The notes: generated by a model from the letters alone, not told the origin. 64,000 nt of DNA from Iodidimonas sp. SYSU 1G8 (GCF_039655775.1 NZ_JBBYXJ010000001.1:2007501-2071500); one strand, 5' to 3'; shown: positions 8,079 through 18,336, counted from the first letter of the stretch. Numbers and translations are program-made.

Positions 8079-9794
8079 TCAGTACATGAAATAGCGCTGG
8101 GCCATGGCCAGCACCTTGGCGGGCTCGCAGGTCAGCAATCGGCCATCGGCCCGCACCTCGTAGGTCTCGGGATTGACCTCGACCTTGGGCGTCAGGCTGT
8201 TCAGCTTCATGGAATGCTTGCCGATACCCCCGCGCGTGTTGACCACCGGCAGCAATGGCCGCTGGAGCCCCAGATCGGCGGCCAGGCTGCTGTCCGCCGC
8301 CGCCGCGCCGCTGACGAAGGTGACCGAGCTGGATTGCAGCGCCCGACCGAACGCCCCGAACATGGGCCGGAAATATTGCGGCTGGGGCGTCGGGATGGAC
8401 GCGTTGGGATCGCCCATGACCGCGGCGGCGATGGTGCCGCATTTCAGGATCATGTCGGGCTTCACGCCGAAAAAGGCCGGCGTCCAGATCACAAGATCGG
8501 CCAGCTTGCCGACCTCGACCGAGCCGACATGTTTGGAAATGCCCTGGGCGATGGCCGGATTGATGGTGTACTTGGCCACATAGCGCTTGGCGCGCAGATT
8601 GTCGTTGTCGCCGGTCTCGCCGTCGAGCGCGCCGAACTGTTTCTTCATCTTGTCGGCGGTCTGCCAGGTGCGGATGATCACCTCGCCGATGCGGCCCATG
8701 GCCTGGCTGTCCGACGAGATGATCGAGAACGCGCCCATGTCGTGCAGCAGGTCCTCGGCCGCGATGGTTTCCTTGCGGATGCGGCTCTCGGCGAAGGCCA
8801 CGTCCTCGGGGATCTTCTGGTCCAGATGATGGCAGACCATCAGCATGTCCAGATGCTCGTCCAGCGTGTTCACCGTGTAAGGGCGCGTCGGGTTGGTGGA
8901 GGACGGGATCACGTTCGCCTCGCCGCACACCTTGATGATGTCCGGCGCATGGCCGCCGCCCGCGCCCTCGGTATGGAAGGCATGGATGGTGCGGCCCTTG
9001 AAGGCGTTGATGGTCGTCTCGACGAAGCCGGATTCATTCAGCGTGTCGGTGTGGATCAGCACCTGCACGTCCATCTCGTCGGCGACGGACAGGCAGCAGT
9101 CGATGGCGGCGGCGGTGGTGCCCCAGTCCTCATGCAGCTTCAGGCCGCAGGCGCCGGCCTTCACCTGTTCCACCAGGCCGGCGGGCAGGCTGGCATTGCC
9201 CTTGCCGAAGAAGCCCAGATTGATCGGGAAGCCTTCCGCCGCCTGCAGCATGCGGTGGATGTGCCACGGGCCGGGCGTGCAGGTGGTGGCGTTGGTGCCG
9301 GTGGCCGGGCCGGTGCCGCCGCCCATCAGGGTGGTGACGCCCGAATACAGCGCTTCCTCGATCTGCTGCGGGCAGATGAAATGGATGTGCACGTCGATGC
9401 CGCCGGCGGTGACGATCTTGCCCTCGCCCGCGATCACCTCGGTGCCCGGGCCGACGATGATGTCGACCCCGGACTGCACGTCCGGATTGCCCGCCTTGCC
9501 GATGGCGTGGATGCGGCCATCCCGGATGCCGATATCCGCCTTGATGATCCCCGACCAGTCGAGGATCAGCGCGTTGGTGATGACCGTGTCGACGGCTCCT
9601 TGCGCCCGCGAGACCTGGGACTGGCCTTGACCGTCGCGGATGACCTTGCCGCCGCCGAACTTGACCTCGTCGCCGTAAAAGGTGCGATCTTCCTCGACCT
9701 CGATGAACAGGTCTGTATCGGCAAGGCGGATCTTGTCGCCCGTGGTTGGCCCGTACATGTCCGCATAGGCGGCGCGGCTGATCTTCGTCGGCAT
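8079..9794 (-). CDS. ureC: Urease subunit alpha UreC
   Basis: The 571-residue catalytic subunit of urease, which hydrolyses urea to ammonia and carbamate. All active-site residues are present, offset by +2 from Klebsiella numbering: His136 and His138 (DVHIHF), carbamylated Lys219 and His221 (GLKLHEDWG), His248, His274, the flap Cys321-His322 (MVCHHLD) and Asp362 (SSDSQAMGR). It starts with ATG at 9794 just 4 bp after ureB. Length and order (ureD-A-B-C-E-F-G) are canonical. It should be an active cytoplasmic nickel urease. Confidence 0.98.
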   Translation of the reverse strand: MPTKISRAAYADMYGPTTGDKIRLADTDLFIEVEEDRTFYGDEVKFGGGKVIRDGQGQSQVSRAQGAVDTVITNALILDWSGIIKADIGIRDGRIHAIGKAGNPDVQSGVDIIVGPGTEVIAGEGKIVTAGGIDVHIHFICPQQIEEALYSGVTTLMGGGTGPATGTNATTCTPGPWHIHRMLQAAEGFPINLGFFGKGNASLPAGLVEQVKAGACGLKLHEDWGTTAAAIDCCLSVADEMDVQVLIHTDTLNESGFVETTINAFKGRTIHAFHTEGAGGGHAPDIIKVCGEANVIPSSTNPTRPYTVNTLDEHLDMLMVCHHLDQKIPEDVAFAESRIRKETIAAEDLLHDMGAFSIISSDSQAMGRIGEVIIRTWQTADKMKKQFGALDGETGDNDNLRAKRYVAKYTINPAIAQGISKHVGSVEVGKLADLVIWTPAFFGVKPDMILKCGTIAAAVMGDPNASIPTPQPQYFRPMFGAFGRALQSSSVTFVSGAAAADSSLAADLGLQRPLLPVVNTRGGIGKHSMKLNSLTPKVEVNPETYEVRADGRLLTCEPAKVLAMAQRYFMY

Positions 9795-9798
9795 GTCC

Positions 9799-10110
9799 TC
9801 AGCCCTCCAGCTTGCCCATCACGGCCTGATTGAAACCATAGACCGTCCTGCTGCCGCCATACGGCACAAGACGTACTTCCCGGCTCTGGCCCGGCTCGAA
9901 GCGCAGGGCCGTACCGGCGGCGATATCGAGCCGCATGCCACGCGCCGCCTCGCGGTCGAACTGCAGCTCGGCATTGGTTTCAGAAAAATGATAATGGCTG
10001 CCGACCTGGACAGGTCTGTCTCCACCATTGGCGACGACCAGCATGATCGCGGTCTGGCCCGCATTGAGCTCGATGTCGCCGGCGGCCGGGATGATTTCAC
10101 CTGGGATCAT
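9799..10110 (-). CDS. ureB: Urease subunit beta UreB
   Basis: A 103-residue structural subunit of urease. It has the typical start MIPGEI, the motif [15 protein letters not shown] and the end [12 protein letters not shown]. It packs with UreA and UreC in the (ABC)3 trimer and has no catalytic residue of its own. It lies 8 bp after ureA and 4 bp before ureC, so the three subunits are co-translated at matched levels. Confidence 0.97.
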   Translation of the reverse strand: MIPGEIIPAAGDIELNAGQTAIMLVVANGGDRPVQVGSHYHFSETNAELQFDREAARGMRLDIAAGTALRFEPGQSREVRLVPYGGSRTVYGFNQAVMGKLEG

Positions 10111-10118
10111 GGCGGGCC

Positions 10119-10421
10119 TCAGCGGATCGGGTGATGGACGGTCACCAGCTTGGTGCCGTCCGGAAAGGTGGCTTCCACCTGCACGTCGTGGATCATCTCC
10201 GGGATGCCCTCCATCACCTGATCGCGGGTCAGGATGGTCGCGCCGCTGGCCATCAGCTCGGCGACGCTACGGCCGTCGCGCGCGCCTTCCATCACCGCAT
10301 TGGTGATGATGGCGATACTTTCCGGATAGTTCAGCTTCACGCCGCGCGCCAGCCGGTCGCGGGCGACCATGGCGGCAACGGCGATCATGAGCTTGTCCCG
10401 CTCGCGGGGTGTCAGGTTCAT
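10119..10421 (-). CDS. ureA: Urease subunit gamma UreA
   Basis: A 100-residue urease subunit with the conserved [11 protein letters not shown] start, [11 protein letters not shown], and the C-terminal [14 protein letters not shown]. The length is standard for separate UreA subunits (not an A-B fusion as in Helicobacter). It lies 19 bp downstream of ureD. Confidence 0.97.
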   Translation of the reverse strand: MNLTPRERDKLMIAVAAMVARDRLARGVKLNYPESIAIITNAVMEGARDGRSVAELMASGATILTRDQVMEGIPEMIHDVQVEATFPDGTKLVTVHHPIR

Positions 10422-10440
10422 GGATCCTCCCGAGTCAGCA

Positions 10441-11307
10441 TCAACATGTCCAGAGCCTGGGTGGCCAGGGTGCGAAGCCCGTCAGACCGGCGCGGAACGC
10501 CTCCAGGAAAAAACTCACGCTCTTGTGCAGCGCCAGGCCGTCGGGCGCAAGGAAACGGCCGACCAGCACGCCGCCCACCACCGTGACGCCGGCCTCGCCG
10601 CATTCTTCGATCAGGCCGCGCGCCAGCTCCAGCCGGTCGGCGGCGTCCGGCCCGGCATAGACCAGCGTGGCGAAGGCGCGGTTGCCGCCCAGGCTGGCAC
10701 GGCGCGCGCCCAGCCCGGCCAGATCGCCAGTGAGCCGCAGCGCGTCGGCCCAGACCAGCCGGCCATCGCGGCGAACGCGCCACTCATCGCGCAGCGCGCC
10801 CCGGTTCATGGTCTCGCCCCGCGCCTGCCGGCCCATGACCAGCCAGTCCAGCGCCAGCAGCCGGGCATTGCCGGTGATGTCGATGCTGGTCTGGCGGCGC
10901 AGGCGGGCGCCATCGAAGGCGATGGTCTGCTGCGGCAGCCACTCCAGCGTCGCGCCGTCGCCGGCCGACAGCGCCATGCGCAGCCGGGCGTCCCGGTCGA
11001 TGGCGCTGTAGATCTTTTCCGACGCCTGGGTGGTCGCCATGGTGGTCGCCGCCCCTTCGGCCCGCACCGCATAGTCCAGGTCGTCGCCGCCGGTGATGCC
11101 GCCCGAGCTATTGATGAACACGATCTCGGCCCGGTCGCGGCCGTCGACGCGGGGCATCAGCACCCGGCATGGGCTCTTCTGATACAGCTCGGTGATGTTC
11201 ACCCGCCCGCCGCCCGCGCGCAGCCCCACTCGGGCCGCGCCGCGTGCCCGCTGCATTCCCACATCGCTGGAATGGGCGGCTTCAGACGGTAAGGTGCCGA
11301 CGAACAT
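10441..11307 (-). CDS. ureD: Urease accessory protein UreD
   Basis: A 288-residue UreD (UreH-type), the scaffold that binds apo-urease and forms the nickel tunnel with UreF and UreG. Family signatures are [23 protein letters not shown], and [16 protein letters not shown]. The start at 11307 has GGAGAA close upstream and overlaps the 3' end of urtE by 26 bp, so transport and urease genes form one operon. Further upstream in-frame codons would lie even deeper inside urtE and lack a ribosome site. Confidence 0.93.
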   Translation of the reverse strand: MFVGTLPSEAAHSSDVGMQRARGAARVGLRAGGGRVNITELYQKSPCRVLMPRVDGRDRAEIVFINSSGGITGGDDLDYAVRAEGAATTMATTQASEKIYSAIDRDARLRMALSAGDGATLEWLPQQTIAFDGARLRRQTSIDITGNARLLALDWLVMGRQARGETMNRGALRDEWRVRRDGRLVWADALRLTGDLAGLGARRASLGGNRAFATLVYAGPDAADRLELARGLIEECGEAGVTVVGGVLVGRFLAPDGLALHKSVSFFLEAFRAGLTGFAPWPPRLWTC

Positions 11308-11977
11308 CGTTCTCCGCGAAGTCGGAAGGGGGACCCGCCAGGACAACCTCACCCCGGTCCATGACGACGAAGTGATCGGCCAGTTCCTTGGCGAAATCGA
11401 AATACTGCTCCACCAGCACGATGGCCATACCGCCCATGTCGCGCAAGTGCGCGATCACATGGGCGATGTCCTTGATGATCGACGGCTGGATGCCCTCGGT
11501 CGGCTCGTCGAGCACGAGCAGCGACGGCTTCATCACCAAGGCTCTGGCGATCGCGAGCTGCTGCTGCTGGCCGCCGGACAGGTCGCCGCCACGGCGCGCC
11601 AGCATGCTCCTCAGCACCGGAAACAGCGTATAGATCTCGTCGGAGATGGCGCGCTCCTTGGCGGGCAGCGCCGCGAAGCCGGATTTGAGGTTTTCCTCCA
11701 CCGTCAGCAGCGGAAAGATCTCGCGCCCCTGCGGAACCAGCGCCACGCCCGACGAGGCCCGCGCGTAGGCGGGCATGCCGGTGATCTCCTTGTCCTTCCA
11801 GACGATGCTGCCGCTGCGCGGGGCGACCTGCCCGGCGATGGCGCGCATCAGGCTGGTCTTGCCCACGCCGTTGCGGCCCAGCACGCAGGTGACCTTGCCG
11901 ATTTCGGCGGTCATGGACACGCCGCGCAACGCCTGGCTGGAGCCGTAGAACAGGTTGATATCGCTGCACACAAGCAT
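11282..11977 (-). CDS. urtE: Urea ABC transporter ATP-binding protein UrtE
   Basis: A 231-residue LivF-type ATPase. GRNGVGKTS is Walker A, DLSGGQQQQLAIARAL the ABC signature, LVLDEPTEGIQ the Walker B/D-loop and VEQYFDFA the H-loop region (Gln replaces the usual His-containing context, as in many LivF/UrtE proteins). It pairs with UrtD to energise high-affinity urea uptake. It is 2 bp from the urtD stop codon and overlaps ureD. Confidence 0.95.
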   Translation of the reverse strand: MLVCSDINLFYGSSQALRGVSMTAEIGKVTCVLGRNGVGKTSLMRAIAGQVAPRSGSIVWKDKEITGMPAYARASSGVALVPQGREIFPLLTVEENLKSGFAALPAKERAISDEIYTLFPVLRSMLARRGGDLSGGQQQQLAIARALVMKPSLLVLDEPTEGIQPSIIKDIAHVIAHLRDMGGMAIVLVEQYFDFAKELADHFVVMDRGEVVLAGPPSDFAENDVRRHLTV

Positions 11978-11979
11978 GA

Positions 11980-12759
11980 CTAGCGTCCCAGATAGACGTC
12001 GATGACCTGCTGGTCGTTGCGGACGAAATCGAGCGGGCCTTCGGCCAGCACCGATCCTTCATGCAGCACCGTCACCTTCACCCCCAGCGCCTCGACGAAC
12101 ACCATGTCGTGTTCGACGACCATGACCGACCGGGTCCTGGCGATCTCGCGCAGCAAAGTGGCGGTCTGCTCGGTTTCGGCGTCGGTCATGCCGGCCACCG
12201 GTTCGTCGACCAGCAGCAGGGTCGGCTCCTGCATCAGCAGCATGCCGATCTCCAGCCATTGCTTCTGGCCGTGCGACAGCGCGCCGGCCAGCTCGGCGCG
12301 GCGGTCGAGCAGGTCCACCGTGCGCAGCATCTCGTCGATCCGGTCGCGCTGTTCCGGCGAGGTGCGCGCGAACAGGGTGGCGAACGGACCGCGCTTGGCC
12401 TTCATGGCCAACTCCAGATTGTCCCAGACCGTGTGACTCTCGAACACGGAGGGCTTCTGGAACTTGCGGCCGATGCCGAGATTGGCGATCTGCGCCTCGT
12501 CCAGCCGGGTCAGGTCGATGTCGCCGTGGAACGCGACCTCGCCGCTGTCGGGCCGCGTCTTGCCGGTGATCACGTCCATCATGGTGGTCTTGCCCGCGCC
12601 GTTGGGACCGATCACCGCGCGCATTTCGCCCGCGTCGATCACCATGCTGAGATTGTTCAGCGCCTTGAAGCCGTCGAAGCTGACCGACACGCCGTTCATG
12701 TAGAGCGCCGGCTTGGCCGCCTCGATGGCGTCGATGACGTCTTCCACCTCCTCGCTCAT
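11980..12759 (-). CDS. urtD: Urea ABC transporter ATP-binding protein UrtD
   Basis: A 259-residue LivG-type ATPase with Walker A GPNGAGKTT, signature ALSHGQKQWLEIGMLL (the SHGQKQ form typical of UrtD), Walker B LLLVDEPVAGM and H-loop VVEHDMVFV. An N-terminal acidic extension of about 18 residues precedes the domain. The start overlaps the urtC stop codon by 4 bp (ATGA), indicating coupling. Partner of UrtE in the urea importer. Confidence 0.95.
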   Translation of the reverse strand: MSEEVEDVIDAIEAAKPALYMNGVSVSFDGFKALNNLSMVIDAGEMRAVIGPNGAGKTTMMDVITGKTRPDSGEVAFHGDIDLTRLDEAQIANLGIGRKFQKPSVFESHTVWDNLELAMKAKRGPFATLFARTSPEQRDRIDEMLRTVDLLDRRAELAGALSHGQKQWLEIGMLLMQEPTLLLVDEPVAGMTDAETEQTATLLREIARTRSVMVVEHDMVFVEALGVKVTVLHEGSVLAEGPLDFVRNDQQVIDVYLGR

Positions 12760-13925
12760 GGCTGGCCCTCCAGCCTGGCGGCGGGCGGCGGATCAGGCTC
12801 CTTCACGGGCGGCCTGAGGCGCGACAGGATCGCCGCGCCGCCCTTACCGAGACCGCCGACCACGCCCTTGGGCAGAAACAGGGTGGTGAGCACGAACAGG
12901 GCGCCGAGGGCGAACAGCCACAATTCGGGAATGGCGCCGGTCAAGAACGTCTTGCCGAAATTGACCAGCACCGCGCCCAGCGCCGCGCCGTACAGCGTGC
13001 CGCGTCCGCCCAGCGCCACCCAGATCACGATCTCGATGGAATTGGCCGGCGAGAATTCGCTGGGATTGATGATGCCGACCTGCGGCACGTAGAGCGCCCC
13101 GGCGATACCCGCCATGACCGCCGAGACCACGAACACGAACAGCTTGTAGTGCTCGACCCGGTAGCCGAGGAACCGCACGCGGCTCTCGGCGTCGCGGATG
13201 CCGACCAGCACCCGGCCCAGCTTGGACGTGACGATCAGCCGGCACAGCAGGAAGGCCAGGATCAGCGCGATGCCCGTCGCCGCGAACAGCGCCGCCCGGG
13301 TGCCGTCGGCCTGCAGGTTGAAGCCGAGGATGTCCTTGAAGTCGGTCAGGCCATTATTGCCGCCGAAGCCCATGTCGTTGCGGAAAAAGGCCAGCAGCAG
13401 GGCGAAGGTCATCGCCTGGCTGATGATGGACAGATAGACGCCCGTGACTCGCGAGCGGAAGGCGAACCAGCCGAAGACGAAGGCCAGTATCCCCGGCGCC
13501 AGGATCACCATCAGCATGGCGAAGGGAAAGCTGTCGAAGCCCTGCCAGTACCAGGGCAGCTCCTGCCAGTTCAGGAACACCATGAAATCGGGCAGTTCGG
13601 GATTGGCGTACATGCCCCGGTCGCCGATCTGGCGCATCAGGTACATGCCCATGGCGTAGCCGCCCAGGGCAAAGAACGCGCCATGCCCCAGGCTGAGAAT
13701 GCCGCAAAAGCCCCAGATCAGGTCGACGGACAGGGCCAGGATGGCGAAGGACAGGTACTTGCCGAGCAGGCTGACCACATAGGTCGGCACATGGAAGAAC
13801 GAGTCCGGCGGCGTCAGCAGATTGAGCAGCGGCACCAGGATGGTCGCCGCGAGCACGATGCCGAGGAAGATGCGGCTCGGCCTGTCGAGCTGCATCAGGC
13901 GGGTGGTGAAAGGTCCGGCGGTCAT
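12756..13925 (-). CDS. urtC: Urea ABC transporter permease UrtC
   Basis: A 389-residue LivM-type inner-membrane permease with about ten hydrophobic helices. The motif GFCGILSLGHGAFFALGGYAM and the cytoplasmic coupling segment (residues around RLIVTSKLGRVLVGIRDAESR) are standard for branched-chain/urea permeases. The C-terminus is a short proline-rich cytoplasmic tail. It lies 10 bp after urtB and overlaps urtD by 4 bp. Confidence 0.95.
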   Translation of the reverse strand: MTAGPFTTRLMQLDRPSRIFLGIVLAATILVPLLNLLTPPDSFFHVPTYVVSLLGKYLSFAILALSVDLIWGFCGILSLGHGAFFALGGYAMGMYLMRQIGDRGMYANPELPDFMVFLNWQELPWYWQGFDSFPFAMLMVILAPGILAFVFGWFAFRSRVTGVYLSIISQAMTFALLLAFFRNDMGFGGNNGLTDFKDILGFNLQADGTRAALFAATGIALILAFLLCRLIVTSKLGRVLVGIRDAESRVRFLGYRVEHYKLFVFVVSAVMAGIAGALYVPQVGIINPSEFSPANSIEIVIWVALGGRGTLYGAALGAVLVNFGKTFLTGAIPELWLFALGALFVLTTLFLPKGVVGGLGKGGAAILSRLRPPVKEPDPPPAARLEGQP

Positions 13926-13935
13926 CGGCCGTCTC

Positions 13936-15549
13936 CTAATTGTCGACCGCGCGGCCGCGCTGGGCGAAAAGCCCGCGCGGACGGCGCTGGATGAACAGGA
14001 TCACCGCGATCAGGATGAAGATCTTCGCCAGCACCGCGCCCGCGATCGGCTCCATGAACTTGTTGGCGATGCCCAGCGAGAGCGCGCCGACCAGCGTGCC
14101 CCACAGATTGCCGACGCCGCCGAACACGACCACGAGGAACGAATCGATGATGAAGGTCTGACCCAGATTGGGGCTGACATTGCTGATCTGGCTGAGCGCC
14201 ACGCCGGCGATGCCCGCCACGCCCGAGCCGAGGCCGAAGGTCATGGCATCGACCCAGTTGGAGCGGATGCCGACCGAATTGGCCATGCGCCGGTTCTGGG
14301 TCACGGCGCGCATCTGCAGTCCGAAGGTGCTCTTCTTGATGACCACCGTGAGCACCGCGAAGACCACCATGGCGAAGACGACGATCCAGATCCGGTTCAG
14401 CGTCAGCGGCAGCCCGGCGGTGATCTCCACCGCGCCGCTCATCCAGGTCGGCGCGCCCACTTCCACGTTCGACGGGCCGAAAATGGTGCGGATGGTCTGT
14501 TGCAGGATCAGGCTGATGCCCCAGGTCGCCAGCAGCGTCTCGAGCGGGCGGCCATAGAGAAACCGGATCACGCCGCGCTCGATGGCGACGCCGACGGCGC
14601 CGGCGACGAGGAAGGCGGCGGGCAGCGCCACCACCAGCGAATAGTCGAAGGCGCCGGGGAAGTGGGCACGAAAGATCTGCTGCACCACGAAGGTCGTGTA
14701 GGCGCCGAGCATGACCAGTTCGCCATGGGCCATGTTGATGACGCCCATGACGCCGAAGGTGATGGCGAGGCCGATCGCCGCCAGCAGCAGCACCGAGCCC
14801 AGCGAGATGCCGTGCCAGACATTCTCGACCATGCCCAGAAGATCGAGCCTCGCTTCCAGCTTCTGGCGCGCCTCGAACGCCGCCGCCTTGAGCGCGCCTT
14901 CCGACTCGCCCTCGATCTGGGTCAAAAGGGTGAGCGCGTCGCGATTGCCGCGCTCGCGCACCAGCTCGACGGCCTTGATCTTCTCCTCGTCGGCGGCATC
15001 GCTCACCAGGGTCGAGGCGGCCTGCGCCTGCAGCAGCGCCCGTTTGACGGCGCCATCCTCTTCCTTGGCGATGGCCTCGGCCAGCAGCTCGGCCATCTCC
15101 GGATCGCGGCTCTTGAACACGCTGTCGGCGGCCTCGATGCGGATCGAGGCGCTCTTGCTGAACAGGGTGAGCGAGCCGATCGCCGACCGCAGCGCCCGGC
15201 GCACGCGGTTGTTGAGCTTCACCTTCTCCAGCGCATAGGGCTCGAACGTGCCGGCGGCTTCGCCGGTGGCCGCGTCGACGGCCTCCAGTGCCTCGCCGTC
15301 GCCGGCGGCGATGACGACGCGGCTGTCCTCCGTGACCACCTGAAGCGTGCCGGCCTCGAGAGCACGGAGAATGATGACCGCCCGCTCGTCGCGGGTGGCG
15401 GCCACGGCGCCGATCGCGTCGACCGTATCGCCATAGCCGCCGGCGGCGAAACCGCTGACCGCCGAGGCCAGATCACCCTCCTGGGCTCGGGCGGGATCGC
15501 CCCGGCCGCACACGGCCAGCAGGGCGAGGAGACAGATCAGAAATCGCAT
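13936..15549 (-). CDS. urtB: Urea ABC transporter permease UrtB, long form
   Basis: A 537-residue protein with a signal peptide (ending about PARAQ), an N-terminal extension of about 210 residues rich in Ala, Glu and Arg predicted to be extracytoplasmic and helical, and a C-terminal LivH-type permease with MGVINMAHGELVMLGAY and QNRRMANSVGI. The long N-terminal extension is characteristic of true UrtB proteins and is absent from the second transporter here (23186-24112). It starts 173 bp after urtA, a gap containing a stem-loop and a shared dyad motif. Confidence 0.94.
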   Translation of the reverse strand: MRFLICLLALLAVCGRGDPARAQEGDLASAVSGFAAGGYGDTVDAIGAVAATRDERAVIILRALEAGTLQVVTEDSRVVIAAGDGEALEAVDAATGEAAGTFEPYALEKVKLNNRVRRALRSAIGSLTLFSKSASIRIEAADSVFKSRDPEMAELLAEAIAKEEDGAVKRALLQAQAASTLVSDAADEEKIKAVELVRERGNRDALTLLTQIEGESEGALKAAAFEARQKLEARLDLLGMVENVWHGISLGSVLLLAAIGLAITFGVMGVINMAHGELVMLGAYTTFVVQQIFRAHFPGAFDYSLVVALPAAFLVAGAVGVAIERGVIRFLYGRPLETLLATWGISLILQQTIRTIFGPSNVEVGAPTWMSGAVEITAGLPLTLNRIWIVVFAMVVFAVLTVVIKKSTFGLQMRAVTQNRRMANSVGIRSNWVDAMTFGLGSGVAGIAGVALSQISNVSPNLGQTFIIDSFLVVVFGGVGNLWGTLVGALSLGIANKFMEPIAGAVLAKIFILIAVILFIQRRPRGLFAQRGRAVDN

Positions 15550-15613
15550 GGGCGACGACTCCCCCTAATGTCTTTCGAGTGTAACGCGGCTTGTTTGCGT
15601 TGCAGCATTTTTC

Positions 15614-15629
15614 TTGTTGCGCTGCACAA
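15614..15629. promoter_or_regulatory. Shared TGC-dyad motif upstream of urtB
   Basis: TTGTTGCGCTGCACAA, matching the consensus TTGNTGCRYYGCACAA found at three other sites of this locus (18337, 25586, 25861). It lies 65 bp upstream of the urtB start. A degenerate second copy (TTGCGTTGCAGCA) lies about 5 bp away toward urtB. The motif is nearly a dyad (TTG-TGC / GCA-CAA) and resembles TGC-rich operators such as those reported for PhaR, but the binding protein is not known. Confidence 0.5.
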
Positions 15630-15655
15630 TAATTCTCGGCCCGCCGGGACGGGAA

Positions 15656-15688
15656 CCAGGCGGCGGTTCCTGCGAACGCGCCGCCTGG
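15656..15688 (-). terminator. Stem-loop between urtA and urtB (attenuator or mRNA-stabilising)
   Basis: CCAGGCGGCG (15656-15665) pairs perfectly with CGCCGCCTGG (15679-15688), and the stem extends through GTTC/GAAC with one bulged base around the loop CTGC. It begins 34 bp past the urtA stop codon. No T-run follows on the minus strand, so full Rho-independent termination is doubtful; partial attenuation or 3'-end protection would keep the binding protein more abundant than the membrane components. Confidence 0.55.
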
Positions 15689-15722
15689 CGAAACGCCCTG
15701 GCGATGAGAAGCGGTCAGCGTC

Positions 15723-17051
15723 CTACTTGGACTTGCCGCCGCACTTGCCGGTCTTGACGTTGTAGTTGCCGCAATTGAGCGGCTTGCGCCAATCCGAGAT
15801 CAGGTCCTTGGAGTCGGGCAGGAAATCCGACCATTCGTCACCCACGATCAGGCCCGGCGTCTTCAGCACGGTCTCGAACTGACCGTCGGCCTGGATCTCG
15901 CCGATCAGGACCGGCTTGGTGATGTGATGGTTCGGCATCATGGCGGAATAGCCGCCGGTCAGGTTCGGCACCGACACGCCGATCAGGGCGTCGATGACCT
16001 TGTCCGGATCGGTGGACCCCGCCTTCTCGACCGCCTTCACCCACATGTTGAAGCCGATGAAATGGGCTTCCATGGGATCGTTGGTCACGCGCTTGGGGTT
16101 CTTGATATAGGCCTGCCACTTCTTGATGAAGTCGGCATTGGCCTTGTTGTTCTCTGACATGAAGTAGTTCCATGCCGCGAGGTGGCCGACCAGCGGCTTG
16201 GTGTCGATGCCCGCCAGTTCTTCCTCGCCGACCGAGAACGCGACGACCGGGATGTCTTCGGCGGAGATGCCCTGGTTGGCCAGTTCCTTGTAGAACGGCA
16301 CGTTGGCGTCGCCGTTGATGGTCGAGACCACCGCCGTCTTCTTGCCGGCCGAGCCGAACTTCTTCACGTCCGCCACGATCGACTGCCAGTCGGCATGACC
16401 GAACGGCGTGTAGTTGATCATGATGTCCTCGGCCTTGACGCCCTTGGACTTCAGATAGGTCTCGAGGATCTTGTTGGTCGTGCGCGGATAGACGTAGTCG
16501 GTGCCGGCCAGCACCCAGCGCTTCACGCCTTCTTCCTTCATCAGGTAGTCGACGGCCGGGATCGCCTGCTGGTTCGGCGCGGCGCCGGTGTAGAACACGT
16601 TGCGCGAGGACTCCTCGCCTTCGTACTGCACCGGATAGAACAGGATGCCGTTCAGCTCCTCGAACACGGGAAGCACCGATTTACGCGATACGGAGGTCCA
16701 GCAACCGAACACCGCCGCCACCTTCTGCTGGGCCAGCAGTTCGCGGGCCTTTTCCGCGAACAAAGGCCAGTCGGACGCGGGGTCGACGACCACCGCTTCC
16801 AGCTTCTTGCCGAGCAGACCGCCCTTCTTGTTCTGCTCCTCGATCAGCATGAGCATGACGTCCTTGAGCGTCGTCTCGCTGATCGCCATGGTACCCGACA
16901 GCGAGTGCAGGATACCGACCTTGATGGTCTCGGCCGCATGGGCGGCGGTCGAGCCGAGGACGGTGGCGGCGATCACTCCCGCCGCCAGGAGGGCCTTGGC
17001 CGGCTTCGCCGCCGACCTGAGCCCCTGGGTGAAGACATGATTGGTGAGCAT
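15723..17051 (-). CDS. urtA: Urea ABC transporter substrate-binding protein UrtA
   Basis: A 442-residue periplasmic binding protein of the branched-chain amino acid/urea class. It has a signal peptide ending near AHAAE, then VGILHSLSGTMAISE, FGCWTSVSRKSVLPVFEE and the TDYVYPRTTNKI segment, all strongly characteristic of UrtA. The C-terminus has two cysteines (CGNYNVKTGKC) that may form a disulfide. The start at 17051 follows GGGAGG. It lies 30 bp after the porin gene, too short for a separate promoter, so porin and urtA share a message. Confidence 0.95.
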   Translation of the reverse strand: MLTNHVFTQGLRSAAKPAKALLAAGVIAATVLGSTAAHAAETIKVGILHSLSGTMAISETTLKDVMLMLIEEQNKKGGLLGKKLEAVVVDPASDWPLFAEKARELLAQQKVAAVFGCWTSVSRKSVLPVFEELNGILFYPVQYEGEESSRNVFYTGAAPNQQAIPAVDYLMKEEGVKRWVLAGTDYVYPRTTNKILETYLKSKGVKAEDIMINYTPFGHADWQSIVADVKKFGSAGKKTAVVSTINGDANVPFYKELANQGISAEDIPVVAFSVGEEELAGIDTKPLVGHLAAWNYFMSENNKANADFIKKWQAYIKNPKRVTNDPMEAHFIGFNMWVKAVEKAGSTDPDKVIDALIGVSVPNLTGGYSAMMPNHHITKPVLIGEIQADGQFETVLKTPGLIVGDEWSDFLPDSKDLISDWRKPLNCGNYNVKTGKCGGKSK

Positions 17052-17081
17052 TGCTAAGACCTCCCTTGTCAATGCAGGTTG

Positions 17082-18212
17082 TTAAATCTGGAGCTGGACG
17101 CCGACCACGATGGAGTCGATGGACGGACCGATCTTGCGGTCCTCGTGGCCGTACATGATCGACAGGCGGGCGTTGTGACCGTCGATGATGTAGTTGAGAC
17201 CGCCATCCCATTTCTTGCTGTCGGGAATGGCGTCGTCCCGATCGAGCTGCTGATAGCGGATGACCGGCTGGAACTGGCCGAAGCCGATCTTGCCGGGGAA
17301 CAGGTAGGCACCCTGGACGAAGAAGCCTTCGCCATCGATCAGCGTGGTGTCGAGACCGTCGGCGTCATAATTGTAGTAGGCGCCTTCCAAGCTGATCGCG
17401 CCGCCATTGCCGACCGGCTTCTCGAACAGCACGTCGACGCTCCAGGCGGTGTAGTCGCCCCAGAGCAGGGTATCGCCGGTGGCCTTCGCCTGGTGCATGA
17501 AGGTCAGGCCGACGGCCAGGATGTCCTTGGTGCCGTAATAGGTGCTGGAATTGTAGTAACCGGGTTCCGGATCCAGGAAGTTGTAGACCAGCCGGGCGGC
17601 GAAGAGGGGCGAATCGCTGGAATAGGACTTGGTCGGAAAGACATCGCCGGATTTGGAGCAGGAATTCTTGCCGCTGCTGCAGCCTTCGAACACGCCGACC
17701 TGCCACTTGAACTTGCCGCCGCCGGTCTGGCCCCAGATGGCGAGACCATTGTCGCGGCCGGCGAAGATGGCCGGATAGCCCTGCACCATGGGGAAGCCCC
17801 AGACATTGGCGTAATACGGGCCACTGAGGTTGGCGCGATCGGACGGCGGCAGGAAGCGGCCGGCCCAGACGTTGAAGTAATCGTTGAATTCGAACTTCAC
17901 GATGGCATCCATGATGTGGATGTCGTCGTCGCCGTCGATTTCCGTGTTGAACTCGAGCTTGATCCACTTGTGGACCTGGCCGTTCAGGTACAAACGGGCG
18001 CTGTCCAGGTCGAAATTGGTGGACCACGAACCGTCGGGCGCGCCGTCCTCGATGGCGTTGAACGAGGTGCGCACGCCGGCGCCGATGCTCACCCACTTGG
18101 TGTCATCGATTTCCATCTTGTAGCCGGCGTGGGCCGGGGCGGTGCTCACGAGCATCGCTGCCGCGCCGGCAACGGCGAGCAGACCGGTTTTCAGGGTCTT
18201 CTTGATAGGCAT
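17082..18212 (-). CDS. Outer-membrane porin of the urea/amide operon (FmdC-like by position)
   Basis: A 376-residue secreted protein with a signal peptide (KKTLKTGLLAVAGAAAML, cleavage near AHAG) and an alternating aromatic beta-strand pattern, ending in the C-terminal VVGVQLQI typical of outer-membrane barrels. Segments such as FDLDSARLYLNGQ and the internal Cys pair (EGCSSGKNSC) suggest a phosphate-selective-like or FmdC-like porin. FmdC of Methylophilus is a porin induced with amide and urea transporters; the equivalence here is inferred from location before urtA. It is the first gene of the urea operon; the start at 18212 has GGGAG upstream. Confidence 0.8.
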   Translation of the reverse strand: MPIKKTLKTGLLAVAGAAAMLVSTAPAHAGYKMEIDDTKWVSIGAGVRTSFNAIEDGAPDGSWSTNFDLDSARLYLNGQVHKWIKLEFNTEIDGDDDIHIMDAIVKFEFNDYFNVWAGRFLPPSDRANLSGPYYANVWGFPMVQGYPAIFAGRDNGLAIWGQTGGGKFKWQVGVFEGCSSGKNSCSKSGDVFPTKSYSSDSPLFAARLVYNFLDPEPGYYNSSTYYGTKDILAVGLTFMHQAKATGDTLLWGDYTAWSVDVLFEKPVGNGGAISLEGAYYNYDADGLDTTLIDGEGFFVQGAYLFPGKIGFGQFQPVIRYQQLDRDDAIPDSKKWDGGLNYIIDGHNARLSIMYGHEDRKIGPSIDSIVVGVQLQI

Positions 18213-18336
18213 CCGGGGACTCCCTTTCTCGTTGAGGCATGCTGAGGCCATGCCGATATTGGCGTTTCCGCGGCAGGCAGTCCGACTGGGGAGAGCCATG
18301 ACCAGGCCGCGGCGCGCCTGTAACGATCCGGTCATA

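Noticed and set aside
18236-18256. Sigma-54-like GG-N10-GC element before the porin gene
   Set aside because: Only the two dinucleotides match (GGCATGGCCTCAGC); the flanking TGGCAC and TTGCA parts are missing.
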